This document shows positions 17,242 through 26,212 of a stretch of 64,000 nucleotides of DNA, in pieces. The notes under the pieces are model-generated. The model was not told the origin of the DNA, ran no database searches, and saw nothing but the letters and a program-made list of their open reading frames with translations. The stretch comes from CAXMRP01 sp965216515 (GTDB taxonomy: Bacteria > Pseudomonadota > Alphaproteobacteria > Rhizobiales > Afifellaceae). Position numbers and translations under genes: made by a program. How positions within the stretch are numbered: position 1 is the first letter of the stretch; each line of letters begins with the position of its first letter. The DNA lies in contig OZ244173.1 of the NCBI GenBank assembly GCA_965216515.1, positions 3,596,001 to 3,660,000 on the forward strand. The letters are read 5' to 3'.

Positions 17242-18114
17242 GTGAATATGGATTTGAATGACATCCTGCGCCAGTCGCAGGGCGGCAACGGCTATGCAAC
17301 CCTGGCCCGGCAGTTCGGTCTTGACCAGGATCAGATGGCGCGGGCCATCGATGCCCTGGCCCCGGCATTCGCCAGCGGCCTGCAACGCAACACCGCCGAC
17401 CCGCTCGGCATGCTGAACTTCATGGAGGCGATTTCCACCGGGCGCCACGCGCGCTACTACGATGATCCGCAAAACGCCTTCACGCGCGAGGCGCGTGCTG
17501 AGGGCGAGGCCATTCTCGGTCACCTTTTCGGGTCCAAGGACGTGTCCAGGGCGCTCACCGACCAGGCATTTCAGGCCACCGGCATCGGGCAATCGATCCT
17601 CAAACAGTTGTTGCCGATCATTGCCTCCATGGTTCTCGGCGGTCTCTTCAAACAGGGGCAGTCGGGCGCAAATCCGATGCTCGAAGAAATCCTTCGCCAA
17701 CTCGGCGGCGCGAAATCCGGCCGGTCTCGGCGCGGGCCCCTGGACCGGTACGAGGACGAACAGGCTCGCCGGCCGACCCGGCCTCGCGCCGAACGCACCG
17801 CACCGCCAGGCGGCGCCGGCGACAATCCCTTCGGCCGGATGCTTGAGGAAATGCTCGGTGGGCGCCGATCGTCGGAAGGTGCCCGAGATGGCGCCGGATC
17901 GCTCGGCGAGATCTTCGACCAGTTTGCCCGCACCATGCCCGGAAAACCGGCTTCTGGCGGCAAATCCGGGCCGGCGGGCACGCCCCGCGTACCCACCGGG
18001 CGGGATATATTCGGCGACATGTTCGAGCCGGCCCGAACCATGGGCGATGCTTATCAGAAAAACGTCGAGACGATCTTCGATCAGTTTCTGGGGGGCGCCA
18101 GCCGGCGACGCTGA
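17242..18114 (+). CDS. DUF937 domain protein
   Basis: 290 residues. The N-terminal 150 residues match the DUF937 pattern: MDLNDILRQSQGGNG, LARQFGLDQDQMARAIDALAPAF, then GxAILGHLFGSKDVSRAL and a hydrophobic LPIIASMVLGGLFKQG near 125-145. The C-terminal half is charged, Gly/Arg/Pro-rich and probably disordered, with two repeats of an NPFGRMLEEMLGG / DIFGDMFEPARTM type motif. Function is unknown for the family; no catalytic residues can be named. Start GTG 17242 or ATG 17248 (two codons later) cannot be separated. It is a single gene convergent with the DUF1127 gene. Confidence 0.8.
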   Translation: MNMDLNDILRQSQGGNGYATLARQFGLDQDQMARAIDALAPAFASGLQRNTADPLGMLNFMEAISTGRHARYYDDPQNAFTREARAEGEAILGHLFGSKDVSRALTDQAFQATGIGQSILKQLLPIIASMVLGGLFKQGQSGANPMLEEILRQLGGAKSGRSRRGPLDRYEDEQARRPTRPRAERTAPPGGAGDNPFGRMLEEMLGGRRSSEGARDGAGSLGEIFDQFARTMPGKPASGGKSGPAGTPRVPTGRDIFGDMFEPARTMGDAYQKNVETIFDQFLGGASRRR

Positions 18115-18135
18115 CGCCCTGGCCGGTTCAGGGCC

Positions 18136-18525
18136 TCAGTCGAAGCGAGTGCGCCGGGTCTTGCGGGCAGTGTCGCGGGCCAGGCTGTCCACCGCCTCCC
18201 GGCGCAATTGGTGCGACGCGCTTCGGCGTTCCGACACCCAGCTTTCCAGGCATCGCGTGGGATCCGCCGTCAACGGCTGATCGTGTGCCCGCTCGATGTC
18301 CGCCCGGGTCAATCCGATATCGGAGAGCATCGCGTCGTCCCAGCTTGCCAGAACCCTGATGGCGCGGCGTCCGCGAAAAAGACGCGCCAGCCGCGACAAC
18401 GAGGTGGGAAATCGGAGATGGCGCGAAAACCCGGCGCGCATGTCGCCTTTTTCCCGCCCCAACCGCCTGGCGGCGGCGGCTGGTGCCACGAATGCGGACA
18501 AAAAACCAATGGATGCATGCGACAT
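18136..18525 (-). CDS. DUF1127 domain protein
   Basis: 129 residues. The core RAIRVLASWDDAMLSDIGLT-RADIERA (about 70-95) is the DUF1127 motif (YjiS-like), common in alphaproteobacteria. Small DUF1127 proteins have been linked to phosphate/carbon metabolism and RNA handling in some rhizobia, but no reaction is established. The N-terminus is Ala/Arg-rich. Start ATG 18525 has AAGGAG 6-7 nt upstream; a longer frame to 18570 lacks this. A 21-bp palindromic site lies 73 bp upstream. This member is longer than the typical 45-70-residue family members. Confidence 0.82.
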   Translation of the reverse strand: MSHASIGFLSAFVAPAAAARRLGREKGDMRAGFSRHLRFPTSLSRLARLFRGRRAIRVLASWDDAMLSDIGLTRADIERAHDQPLTADPTRCLESWVSERRSASHQLRREAVDSLARDTARKTRRTRFD

Positions 18526-18597
18526 GATCAGCTCCTTTGTTTGGTGGGCGGGGCAGGGTTCTGTCCGCAACCACGGGGTCGATATGGCGCATCAAAT

Positions 18598-18618
18598 AAC
18601 ATTCGTCCAACGAATGTT
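18598..18618. promoter_or_regulatory. Palindromic operator candidate (LysR-type)
   Basis: AACATTCG-TCCAA-CGAATGTT is a perfect 8-bp inverted repeat with a 5-nt centre, containing a T-N11-A core typical of LysR-family sites. It lies 73 bp upstream of the DUF1127 start and 28 bp past the end of the EamA gene. Confidence 0.5.
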
Positions 18619-18645
18619 TTAAATCATATGCATCAGAAATATTGA

Positions 18646-19668
18646 TTAAACGCGATGTTCCGGTTTGCCGCTCCGGGCCACGTCCTGCTGGCCGCGGTGC
18701 CGCTTTCGGCGGGTCAGGACGAGCAGGTTGCCGGCAAGCACGAGGACGACACCGGAGACCGCCATAATCGACCAGGAGTAACCTTCCACAATCGTTGAAA
18801 TGGTCATGGCGACGATTGGGAAGAGCACCGTGGCGTAGCCGGCGCGATCCGGGCCGATGCGGCCCAGGAGTGTGAGATAGGCCCAGAACGCAACGACCGT
18901 TGCAACCGTCGACAGCCAAAAAAGCCCGCCCAGATAGCGTGCCGTGGTTTCGACAATGAACGCCTGCCCGGTGATCGCGGCAAACAATGCGCTGAACATC
19001 GTGCCATAGGCCATGCCATAGGTGCTTGCCGGCAGGATCGGGACACCGGTCCGCTGATTGTTCGCCGAGATCATGTTGCCGATCGAAAAGGATACAACGC
19101 CCGCCATCCCCAGGCCAAGGCCGAAAAGCACGCCGTAAGCGCCGGCCTTCGCGTCGCCCGCATCCGGATGGATGGTTGAAAACTCCGGCCACAGCATTGC
19201 CGCAAGACCGGCGATCCCGATCAGCGCCCCGGCCGCCACACGCGGCCGCACCGGGTCGCCGAGCACCACATTGGCAAGCAGGATATTGGCGATGGCCGCC
19301 AGCGAGAAAATCACCGCCAGCATCCCGGAGACGAGGTAGTGCGCGGAATAGTAAAAGAGCATGAAATTGGCGCAGAACAGGAACAATCCGAGCCCGGCGA
19401 ACCGCAAGTGAATCCGCGGCGCAAATCGCATCGGCTGGCCCGCAGCCAGGCACCACGCGATCATGATCGCCGCGGCGATGGAAAACCGCCAGACCAGGGA
19501 GACCGGTGGCGCCACCACGCCGACCTGCCACTTAAGCGCCAGCCAGCTGGTGCCCTAGGCAAAGACCGTGAGCGCATACAGGCCGTAATCGGCAAGCGAA
19601 AACACCCGCCCGCCATCGGCGGCCGGTGTGGTGACCGGACCCGCCGGGCGTGTCCCGTTCCCGTTCAT
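18646..19668 (-). pseudogene. EamA/DMT-family transporter gene interrupted by an amber codon
   Basis: A full-length EamA permease frame runs from ATG 19668 to 18646 (341 codons) with ten predicted TM segments, but codon 38 is TAG (19557-19555). It falls in the first TM helix, in the context LYALTVFA-stop-GTSWLALKW, where family members have Trp, so one base change (TGG to TAG) explains it. Downstream the frame is intact for 303 codons without frameshift, with clean paired EamA repeats and a basic tail (TRRKRHRG). It may be a recent pseudogene, a sequencing error, or restart at GTG 19518 without TM1. It starts 21 nt after gshA, so it lies at the end of the rsmE-gshA operon. Confidence 0.8.
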
Positions 19669-19689
19669 TGCCGGCGATCCGGCCCGTGC

Positions 19690-21063
19690 CTAATAGGAAT
19701 ATTCTTCAAATACCGGCTCCACCGACCCGCCCCACCGGGTCTGATACTGGTGGAGCAGGATCTCCGCCGGCGTCTTTTTCAGCGCCAGTGTTTCCTCAAG
19801 CGGCGCCAGATATTCGCTTTCATCGTAGCCGCCGGCGCCGATCACGTTGCGCGCTTTCAGGCCCGACCGCGCGATGTCGACGCACTCCCGACCGATATCC
19901 AGCGCCGTCCGGTTGCGAAACGGTGTCGCCAGGCCAGATTTCGGCACCGCCGCGCGCAACGCATCGCGCTCTTCCTGGCTCCAGTCGCCGACAAGCGCTT
20001 CCGCTTCATCGAGCGCCGCGTCATCGTAAAGCAGGCCCACCCAGAATGCCGGCAGGGCACAGATTCGCCGCCACGGGCCGCCATCAGCACCGCGCATCTC
20101 CAGAAATGTTTTCAGTCGCACATCGGGAAAGGCGGTGGACAGATGGTTGATCCAGTCGCCCATGTCCGGCACCGCGTCGGGCGCGTCGGCATGGCGCTGC
20201 CCGTCCAGGTATTGTCGGAATGTCATGGCCGTCATGTTGATGTAACGGCCGTCGCGGACGATGAAATACATGGGTATATCCAGTGCCCACTCCGCATAGG
20301 CTTCGAACCCGAATCCGTCTTCAAAGGCGATTGGCAATCCGCCGGCCCGCTGGTTGTCGGTATCGAGCCAGATATGGCCCCGGGCGGAAACGAACCCGTT
20401 GGGCTTGCCGTCCGTAAACGGCGAGTTTGCAAAGAGCGCCGTGGCAATCGGCTGCAACGCCAGCCCGACGCGCATTTTACGCACCATGTCGCGCTCGTCG
20501 GAGAAATCAAGATTGACCTGGATCGTCGCTGTCCGGAACATCATGTCGAGCCCCCGTGTGCCGACCTTGGGCATGTGGGCGGACATGATCTCGTAGCGCG
20601 ATTTCGGCATTACCGGCGTTTGCTCCCGGGTCCATTTCGGGCTCATGCCAAGGCCGAGAAAGGCAATGCCAAGGGGGTCAGCGACCTCACGCACCTGGGC
20701 GAGGTGGGCGTGCGCCTCCCGGCAGGTCTGGTGAATGTTGCACAATGGTGCGCCGGACAATTCGAACTGGCCGCCGGGTTCCAGCGATATGGCGCCGCCG
20801 CCGGTCGGATCGACCAATCCGATGGTCTTGCCGTCGTCGATGATCGGTTGCCAGCCGAGCAGAGTCTGCATGCCATGGAGGAGCGCCTCCACACCGCTCT
20901 CGCCCTCAAAGGGAACCGGACTGTGGCCATCGCGGTAGAATCCGAACTTCTCATGTTCGGTGCCAATGCGCCATTTCTCCCGAGGCTTGCATCCGCCGGA
21001 AAGCGCTCCAACGAGCTGATCGCGGGACTCTATCGGTGTATTGTCGGCGGTGTCCCGCGCCAT
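19690..21063 (-). CDS. gshA: Glutamate-cysteine ligase, class II (plant/alphaproteobacterial type)
   Basis: 457 residues. Catalyses the ATP-dependent first step of glutathione synthesis. Seen: WRIGTEHEKFGFYRDG near residue 33-47, GGGAISLEPGGQFELSGAP near 90, and RTATIQVNLDFSDERDMVRK near 180, all strongly conserved in the class II family shared by plants and alphaproteobacteria. Length matches the family (about 450). Start ATG 21063 follows the rsmE stop by 3 nt, so the genes are co-transcribed. Two CxxxxxH-like cysteines in the SGAPLCNIHQTC segment are consistent with the redox-sensitive members, but I cannot show regulation. Confidence 0.95.
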   Translation of the reverse strand: MARDTADNTPIESRDQLVGALSGGCKPREKWRIGTEHEKFGFYRDGHSPVPFEGESGVEALLHGMQTLLGWQPIIDDGKTIGLVDPTGGGAISLEPGGQFELSGAPLCNIHQTCREAHAHLAQVREVADPLGIAFLGLGMSPKWTREQTPVMPKSRYEIMSAHMPKVGTRGLDMMFRTATIQVNLDFSDERDMVRKMRVGLALQPIATALFANSPFTDGKPNGFVSARGHIWLDTDNQRAGGLPIAFEDGFGFEAYAEWALDIPMYFIVRDGRYINMTAMTFRQYLDGQRHADAPDAVPDMGDWINHLSTAFPDVRLKTFLEMRGADGGPWRRICALPAFWVGLLYDDAALDEAEALVGDWSQEERDALRAAVPKSGLATPFRNRTALDIGRECVDIARSGLKARNVIGAGGYDESEYLAPLEETLALKKTPAEILLHQYQTRWGGSVEPVFEEYSY

Positions 21064-21066
21064 GGC

Positions 21067-21870
21067 TCAACCTTCCTTCAGTGTAGAGCGAAGATAGGCG
21101 CCTGGGTAACCGCGTCCAGTCCTTTGTTGCCAATCGCCACACACCGACTGCACAAGCGCAAGCGCGGCGACGGCAGCGGTATCGGCGCGCAATATCCGCG
21201 GCCCCAGCGAGAGGCGCTTCACATGGCGCATGGACAGGATTTTGGCTCTTTCAGCGTCCGAAAAACCGCCTTCCGGCCCGATCAGTACCGCCAGCGCCGC
21301 ATCTGGCCCGCATGCCGACAGAGCCGCCACCGGATCGGCGTCTGAGGTCGCTTCATCGCAAAAGATCAGGTGTCGGTCTTGTGGCCAGTCGGCCAGCACC
21401 TGTTCCAGCGGCCGTGGCGGCGCGATGTCGGGAACCGACAGAATTCCGCATTGCTCGGCCGCTTCCACTGCGTTGGCCCGCATGCGTTCGCCATTGACCC
21501 GGCGGATCTGCGTATGATGGGTCAGGACCGGCACGAGGCGGCCAGCCCCCATCTCCGTCGCTTTCTGGATCATGTAGTCCATGCGCGCCTGCTTCAGTGG
21601 CGCAAACAGATACCAGAGGTCCGACGGATCGGGTTGGGCACGGATCCGGCTGACGAGCTGGAGGGTGCAGGATTTCCGGTTTGTCGCCAGAATCCGCGCA
21701 AGCCATTCACCGTCGCTGCCATTGAATACGCGCAGGTCGTCGCCGGACCGCAGGCGCAGCACATGCACAAGGTAGTGTGCCTGGCTACGGTTCGGAGTTA
21801 CCGTGCCCGCCGCCGCAAGCGGTGCTTCGACGAAAAGGCGCTGGGAACGGAAATCGGCGGGTTCGGCCAC
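21067..21870 (-). CDS. rsmE: 16S rRNA (uracil1498-N3)-methyltransferase
   Basis: 267 residues from GTG 21870. Methylates U1498 in the decoding region of 16S rRNA with SAM. Family marks seen: N-terminal PUA-like part (RLFVEAPLAAAG, HYLVHVLRLRSGDDLRVFNG), then the SPOUT knot with KATEMG near 104, LIGPEGGFSDAE near 195 and LSLGPRILRADTAAVAAL near 218. Length is slightly over the E. coli enzyme. Divergent from xseA: the start lies 88 bp before the xseA ATG, so the two share an upstream region. Confidence 0.95.
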   Translation of the reverse strand: MAEPADFRSQRLFVEAPLAAAGTVTPNRSQAHYLVHVLRLRSGDDLRVFNGSDGEWLARILATNRKSCTLQLVSRIRAQPDPSDLWYLFAPLKQARMDYMIQKATEMGAGRLVPVLTHHTQIRRVNGERMRANAVEAAEQCGILSVPDIAPPRPLEQVLADWPQDRHLIFCDEATSDADPVAALSACGPDAALAVLIGPEGGFSDAERAKILSMRHVKRLSLGPRILRADTAAVAALALVQSVCGDWQQRTGRGYPGAYLRSTLKEG

Positions 21871-21958
21871 GTTGCCCGGTTCTTTCTTTCGACGGAAGTG
21901 TTCAGGTAGGTGCAGTGCTCACTTGAAGATTGCTGCCCGCCGCGTCAAGACTGTCGCC

Positions 21959-23488
21959 ATGTCGCAGACAAACGGCGAGACCGCACCCAACGTCACCGAA
22001 TTCACGGTGTCGGAGCTTTCCTTTGCCGTCAAGCGGATGGTGGAATCCGCTTTCGATCACGTGCGGGTGCGCGGCGAGGTCGGAAGGGTCGCGCGCCCCG
22101 GGTCCGGGCACATCTATTTCGATATCAAGGACGAGCGCAATGTGCTTGCCGCCGTCATTTGGAAGGGCGTCGCCGGCAAATTGCGCCATCTGCCTGAACA
22201 GGGCCTTGAAGTTGTCGCCACCGGCCGACTCACGACATTTCCCGGGCAATCCAGATATCAGCTCGTCGTTGAACATCTGGAGCCCGCCGGCGCCGGCGCG
22301 CTCATGGCGCTTCTGGAAGAGCGGCGCGGCAAACTCGCCCGCGAAGGCCTGTTCGATGAGGACCGCAAGAAGCCGTTGCCGTACCTTCCGCAAGTGATCG
22401 GCGTTGTCACTTCGCCAACCGGCGCGGTTATTCGCGATATTCTGCATCGCCTGGCCGAACGTTTCCCGACAAGGGTGCTGGTCTGGCCGGTGCGCGTGCA
22501 GGGTGAGACCTGCGCCGGCGAGGTGGCTGCCGCCATCGCCGGCTTCAACGCCCTTGCCCTCGACGGACCCGTTCCGCGGCCGGACCTGTTGATCGTCGCC
22601 CGTGGCGGCGGTTCCATCGAGGATCTGTGGGGCTTCAACGAGGAGGCCGCCGTACGTGCGGTGGCAGCGAGCGAAATCCCGGTGATCTCCGCGATCGGCC
22701 ACGAAACCGATGTCTCGCTGACAGATTTCGCGGCAGATTTGCGCGCTCCGACCCCGACAGCCGCCGCCGAGCGATCGGTACCGGTGCGCGCCGAGCTGGC
22801 TGCCGATATCGCCGGGCGCGGCAACCGACTTTGGCTGGCCCTGGACCGCTATCGCCGGACCCTGCGCCGCGATTTGGACAGCGCCGCGCGCGCCCTGCCG
22901 AGCCTTGCCGATCTGGTGGCCTTGCCGCGTCAACGGCTTGATTTCGCCTCGGCCGGGCTCGGGCATGGTCTCCAGGTGCTGGCGGCCGGCAAGCGGCAGG
23001 CATTCACCGCCGTGGCCGCCCGTCTACGCCCCGGTATCCTGCGCGACATGCGCACCATGCTGGCCGCCCGTCTTGCGGCGCTTGGCGACCGTAACGATCG
23101 CACCATGCGGCAAAATATCCGCCAGGCTCGTCAGCAATGGGCGCGGCCTGCGGAGCGGCTGTCCCCGGCCCTGCTCGACGCCGGCATTGCCCGAGACCGC
23201 GACGCTGTCGGTCAACTCGCCCGGCTCCTTGAGGGCTACTCTTACACAGCGACCCTGAGGCGGGGATTTGCGATCGTCCGCACAACCGAAGACAAACCCG
23301 TGCGTTCGGTCGGTGCCATAAATGCCGGCGACCTCTTGTCTTTGGAGTTCGCCGATGGGCGCATCGGCGCCACCGCCGGCGGTGGTGCGGACGAATGCAG
23401 CGCGACATCCGCCAAGACACCGGCACCGGCCCGGCCCGGTTCGGCAAAGGGCGGCAAACGCAAGCGGGGACAGGGAGAGCTTTTTTAG
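21959..23488 (+). CDS. xseA: Exodeoxyribonuclease VII large subunit
   Basis: 509 residues. Catalytic subunit of exonuclease VII, which degrades single-stranded DNA from both ends. Seen: OB-fold start FTVSELSFAVKRMVESAFDHVRVRGEVG, then VTSPTGAVIRDILH near 145, LIVARGGGSIEDLWGFNEE near 205-225, and SAIGHETDVSLTDFAADLRAPTPTAAAE near 240, all hallmarks of XseA. A helical region follows and the protein ends RKRGQGELF. Start ATG 21959 chosen because the frame aligns from MSQTNGETAPNVTEF; the open frame from 21803 overlaps rsmE. The small subunit xseB is not in the window. Confidence 0.95.
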   Translation: MSQTNGETAPNVTEFTVSELSFAVKRMVESAFDHVRVRGEVGRVARPGSGHIYFDIKDERNVLAAVIWKGVAGKLRHLPEQGLEVVATGRLTTFPGQSRYQLVVEHLEPAGAGALMALLEERRGKLAREGLFDEDRKKPLPYLPQVIGVVTSPTGAVIRDILHRLAERFPTRVLVWPVRVQGETCAGEVAAAIAGFNALALDGPVPRPDLLIVARGGGSIEDLWGFNEEAAVRAVAASEIPVISAIGHETDVSLTDFAADLRAPTPTAAAERSVPVRAELAADIAGRGNRLWLALDRYRRTLRRDLDSAARALPSLADLVALPRQRLDFASAGLGHGLQVLAAGKRQAFTAVAARLRPGILRDMRTMLAARLAALGDRNDRTMRQNIRQARQQWARPAERLSPALLDAGIARDRDAVGQLARLLEGYSYTATLRRGFAIVRTTEDKPVRSVGAINAGDLLSLEFADGRIGATAGGGADECSATSAKTPAPARPGSAKGGKRKRGQGELF

Positions 23489-23874
23489 GTGGCCTGCGGG
23501 CGCCGGCCGCCGCGTGGTTGCTCGGCTGCGGGCGCGGTCTCACTCCGGATTGCCGCCGCGCGCGGGCCGTGGAAATTGTTTTTCTCAAAATACCTGCCGG
23601 CGCGAACATGATTTTCCCTGTTCGGACCCGATTTTGCATTGGTGCGCCTCGCGCTGCGCCGGCGATCGCGCCATGACCGGCGGTCGGCATATAGCTTCCG
23701 GTGCACGGTACCGGTGCCACCAGACAGCGACCATCGAGGGTGAAGCCCCGGAACAGCAGACAATGGGGCGGCAGACAATGGAGCAGCAGACAAAGCGGCG
23801 ATTGCCGCTGCGCCGGTTGTTAACACCCGCGGCTTGGGCGAGACTAAACGGGAAAACAGGAGGGCAAAGCAACT
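23489..23874. other. Intergenic region with a 15-nt triple repeat
   Basis: 386 bp between xseA and the cysteine synthase gene with no supported gene. GCAGACAATG-type units recur every 15 nt at 23756, 23771 and 23786 (the third ends AAAG). No terminator with a T tract follows xseA. Confidence 0.5.
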
Positions 23875-24930
23875 ATGGGACACATTTATGACGATATCCT
23901 GGGGACCGTGGGCAACACACCGGTCGTCAGAATCAACCGGCTGGCGCCGGAGGGGGTCAACCTGTTCGTCAAGGTTGAAGCCTTCAATCCCCTGGGCTCT
24001 GTCAAGGACCGGCTGGCGCTCGGGGTTATCGAGGCGGCCGAGAAGGACGGCTCGCTGAAGCCCGGCCAGACGGTGGTCGAGGCGACCAGCGGCAACACCG
24101 GCATCGGGTTGGCCATGGTGTGCGCCGCCAAGGGTTATCCGCTCGTCCTCGTCATGGCGGAAAGCTTTTCGGTGGAGCGCCGCAAGCTGATGCGGTTCCT
24201 GGGTGCCGATGTGGTGCTGACACCGGCGCCGCTCAAGGCAACGGGTATGATCGATAAAATGAACGAGCTTGCCGAGAAGAACGGCTGGTTCCTGCCGCGC
24301 CAGTTCGAAAACGAGGCCAATGCCGACATCCATTCCGCCACCACGGCGCCGGAAATTCTCGATGATTTCGCCGGCGAGCGGCTGGACTACTGGGTCACCG
24401 GCTTCGGCACCGGCGGCACCTTGAAAGGGGTTTCTCGCGTTTTGAAAAAGGAGCGGCCGGAGACAAAGATCATTGTCGCCGAGCCGGAAGTTGCGCCGAT
24501 GCTGTCCAGCGGCGAACCCCAGGATCGAAAGCCCGACGGCGGACCGGCCGCCACGCATCCCGCCTGGACCCCCCATCCCATGCAGGGCTGGTCGCCGGAC
24601 TTCATTCCCAAGCTCACCGGCGATGCGGTCGAAATGAACGTGATCGACGAGATCATCAAGATCGCCGCGCCCGATGCCCTGAAATGCAGCCAGGACCTGG
24701 CCCGGAAAGAAGGATTGTTCGTTGGCATCAGCGCCGGCGCCTCGCTGGCAGCCGCCTTGAAGGTCTGCCAGCAGGCGGAGCCCGGAGCCAACATCCTGTG
24801 CATGCTGCCCGACACCGGCGAGCGTTATCTCACCACGCCGCTGTTTGAGGGCGTGGAGGCGGAAATGAACGCCCGCGAACTGGAAATCCTGAACTCCACA
24901 CCCACCGGTCGCGTCGAAGCCGCCGGATAG
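23875..24930 (+). CDS. cysK: Cysteine synthase A-like PLP enzyme
   Basis: 351 residues. Makes cysteine from O-acetylserine and sulfide. PLP lysine is in NPLGSVKDRLA (Lys about 44), the phosphate-binding loop in TSGNTGIGLA near 71, and the GFGTGGTLKGVSRVLK motif near 182. Compared with typical CysK (about 310-325 residues), there is an insertion around 215-245 (QDRKPDGGPAATHPAWTPHP) and a longer tail. A cystathionine-beta-synthase-like function cannot be excluded; there is no N-terminal heme or CBS domain. A 9-bp hairpin lies 33 nt past the stop (24963-24987) but has no T tract. Confidence 0.9.
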   Translation: MGHIYDDILGTVGNTPVVRINRLAPEGVNLFVKVEAFNPLGSVKDRLALGVIEAAEKDGSLKPGQTVVEATSGNTGIGLAMVCAAKGYPLVLVMAESFSVERRKLMRFLGADVVLTPAPLKATGMIDKMNELAEKNGWFLPRQFENEANADIHSATTAPEILDDFAGERLDYWVTGFGTGGTLKGVSRVLKKERPETKIIVAEPEVAPMLSSGEPQDRKPDGGPAATHPAWTPHPMQGWSPDFIPKLTGDAVEMNVIDEIIKIAAPDALKCSQDLARKEGLFVGISAGASLAAALKVCQQAEPGANILCMLPDTGERYLTTPLFEGVEAEMNARELEILNSTPTGRVEAAG

Positions 24931-25091
24931 GCGGGCAGCCGGCTTTTGGGGCAGGCCATGGTCGGCGGACCTTATCAGGGTCCGCCGTCCCCGGTCGTAT
25001 CTTACCGGTTCCTTTCCGCAACATTGCCGATAATTCACTGGGAGTCGGGATCCCCGCCGCCTAGATTCCGGCGGCGACGGAGGTAGGCGAT

Positions 25092-25625
25092 ATGGCAAGG
25101 CCAGTCGGCAATGACGGCTATTCACGGCTGTCGATCGTCACTCACTGGATCACGGCATTTGTCGTGATCGTCCTGTTTCTCACCCATGAGGGTGAGCGCG
25201 GCGACGCAGCCTATGCGGTCCATGTCGGAGGCGGTGCTCTCGCCGGCCTGTTCCTGCTGTGGCGGGTCGGATACCGGGTGTTGCGGGGCTTCCCCAATGA
25301 TCCCGGCAAGGCGGCTCCGTTCAACCTGGCGGCCCGGATCGTCTTCTGGGGATTTCTCGCCGCCATCGTCCTGGTCATCCTGACCGGCTATCTGCTGCCC
25401 TGGTCACAGGGACACCCGATCGATCTTTTCGGACTGGTGTCCATTCCCTCGCCGCTGGCTCCCAGCCGCGACCTTCATGAATTTGTCGAGGAAGCGCACG
25501 AAGCCGCCGGCCAGGCATTCCTACCGCTCCTGATCCTCCACGTCCTTGGCGCGTTTCGGCACGTCATCTTCGATAAGGGTCACCTGGCGGGCCGGATGCG
25601 GCGGGCCGTCCTCGGCGGCTACTGA
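25092..25625 (+). CDS. Cytochrome b561 family protein
   Basis: 177 residues with four predicted TM helices. Di-heme b-type cytochrome of the bacterial YodB/CybB type, carrying electrons in the inner membrane. Candidate heme ligands are conserved histidines in SIVTHWITAF (about His18), YAVHVGGG (about 44), EEAHEAAG and LILHVLGAFRHVIF. Start ATG 25092 with AGGTAGG-like sequence before it. A 7-bp hairpin (CGCCGCC/GGCGGCG, 25055-25076) precedes the start. It stands alone between cysteine synthase and a convergent ICMT-like gene. Confidence 0.88.
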   Translation: MARPVGNDGYSRLSIVTHWITAFVVIVLFLTHEGERGDAAYAVHVGGGALAGLFLLWRVGYRVLRGFPNDPGKAAPFNLAARIVFWGFLAAIVLVILTGYLLPWSQGHPIDLFGLVSIPSPLAPSRDLHEFVEEAHEAAGQAFLPLLILHVLGAFRHVIFDKGHLAGRMRRAVLGGY

Positions 25626-25680
25626 GCAGCGGCGGGCCGGCACTCGGCCCGTATGGATCGGACGAACCGGCGGCGCCGGC

Positions 25681-26175
25681 TCAGATCCAGCGCCGGACCC
25701 GCCGTTTGTAGGCCAGATAGTCGTCACCGAACTTGCGCTCCAGATAGGCCTCCTCCGGGTCGATCGCCCATATCCGCAGCACAAGGACACAAAGGGGCGT
25801 CAGGGCCAAGATCCAAAAGTTCCAGAGCGCTATTGAAAACCCGATGCACAGGATCACCATCATCAGATACATCGGATTGCGGGTGAACCGGTACGGACCC
25901 GATTCGACAATCTGACCGGTCGGAGTCCAGGGGATTTCGCTCTCGCCCTTGCGGTGAAAAAGCACCACAGCCGGGAGCCCGAGGCTGGCGACGGCGCCGA
26001 TGCAAACCAGTCCGCCGAACCAGGGGCGGACCGACGCCGACAGGAGATCGGGCAGAACGACGGGCCACAACTTCGCAAGGCCCCATCCGGCGAGGATCGT
26101 CAGCAGCGGCACGATCGGCGGCGGAAAACGTACGGCGGCACGATCGGCGGGTGGTTTTGGGTCGTTCTCCGTCAT
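25681..26175 (-). CDS. Isoprenylcysteine carboxyl methyltransferase-like membrane protein
   Basis: 164 residues with about four hydrophobic segments. The C-terminal half carries the ICMT/PEMT signature: GPYRFTRNPMYLMMV near 90-105, and DPEEAYLERKFGDDYLAYKRRVRRWI at the end (YxxYxxRVRRW). Such bacterial proteins methylate small lipids or unknown substrates with SAM; substrate is unknown here. ATG 26175 is used since the longer frame overlaps lutC antisense-free sequence without support. Confidence 0.82.
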   Translation of the reverse strand: MTENDPKPPADRAAVRFPPPIVPLLTILAGWGLAKLWPVVLPDLLSASVRPWFGGLVCIGAVASLGLPAVVLFHRKGESEIPWTPTGQIVESGPYRFTRNPMYLMMVILCIGFSIALWNFWILALTPLCVLVLRIWAIDPEEAYLERKFGDDYLAYKRRVRRWI

Positions 26176-26212
26176 GTGCGTTCCTTCGGCAGACAGCCGA
26201 TCACCAGCGCGA

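Noticed and set aside
18128..19531. Large reverse-strand open frame (467 codons) across the DUF1127 and EamA genes
   Set aside because: It is the wrong frame: the EamA and DUF1127 signatures lie in a different frame, and this one shows no family motif.
24963..24987. 9-bp hairpin after cysteine synthase as a terminator
   Set aside because: No T tract follows, so it is only mentioned in the gene entry, not called as a terminator.
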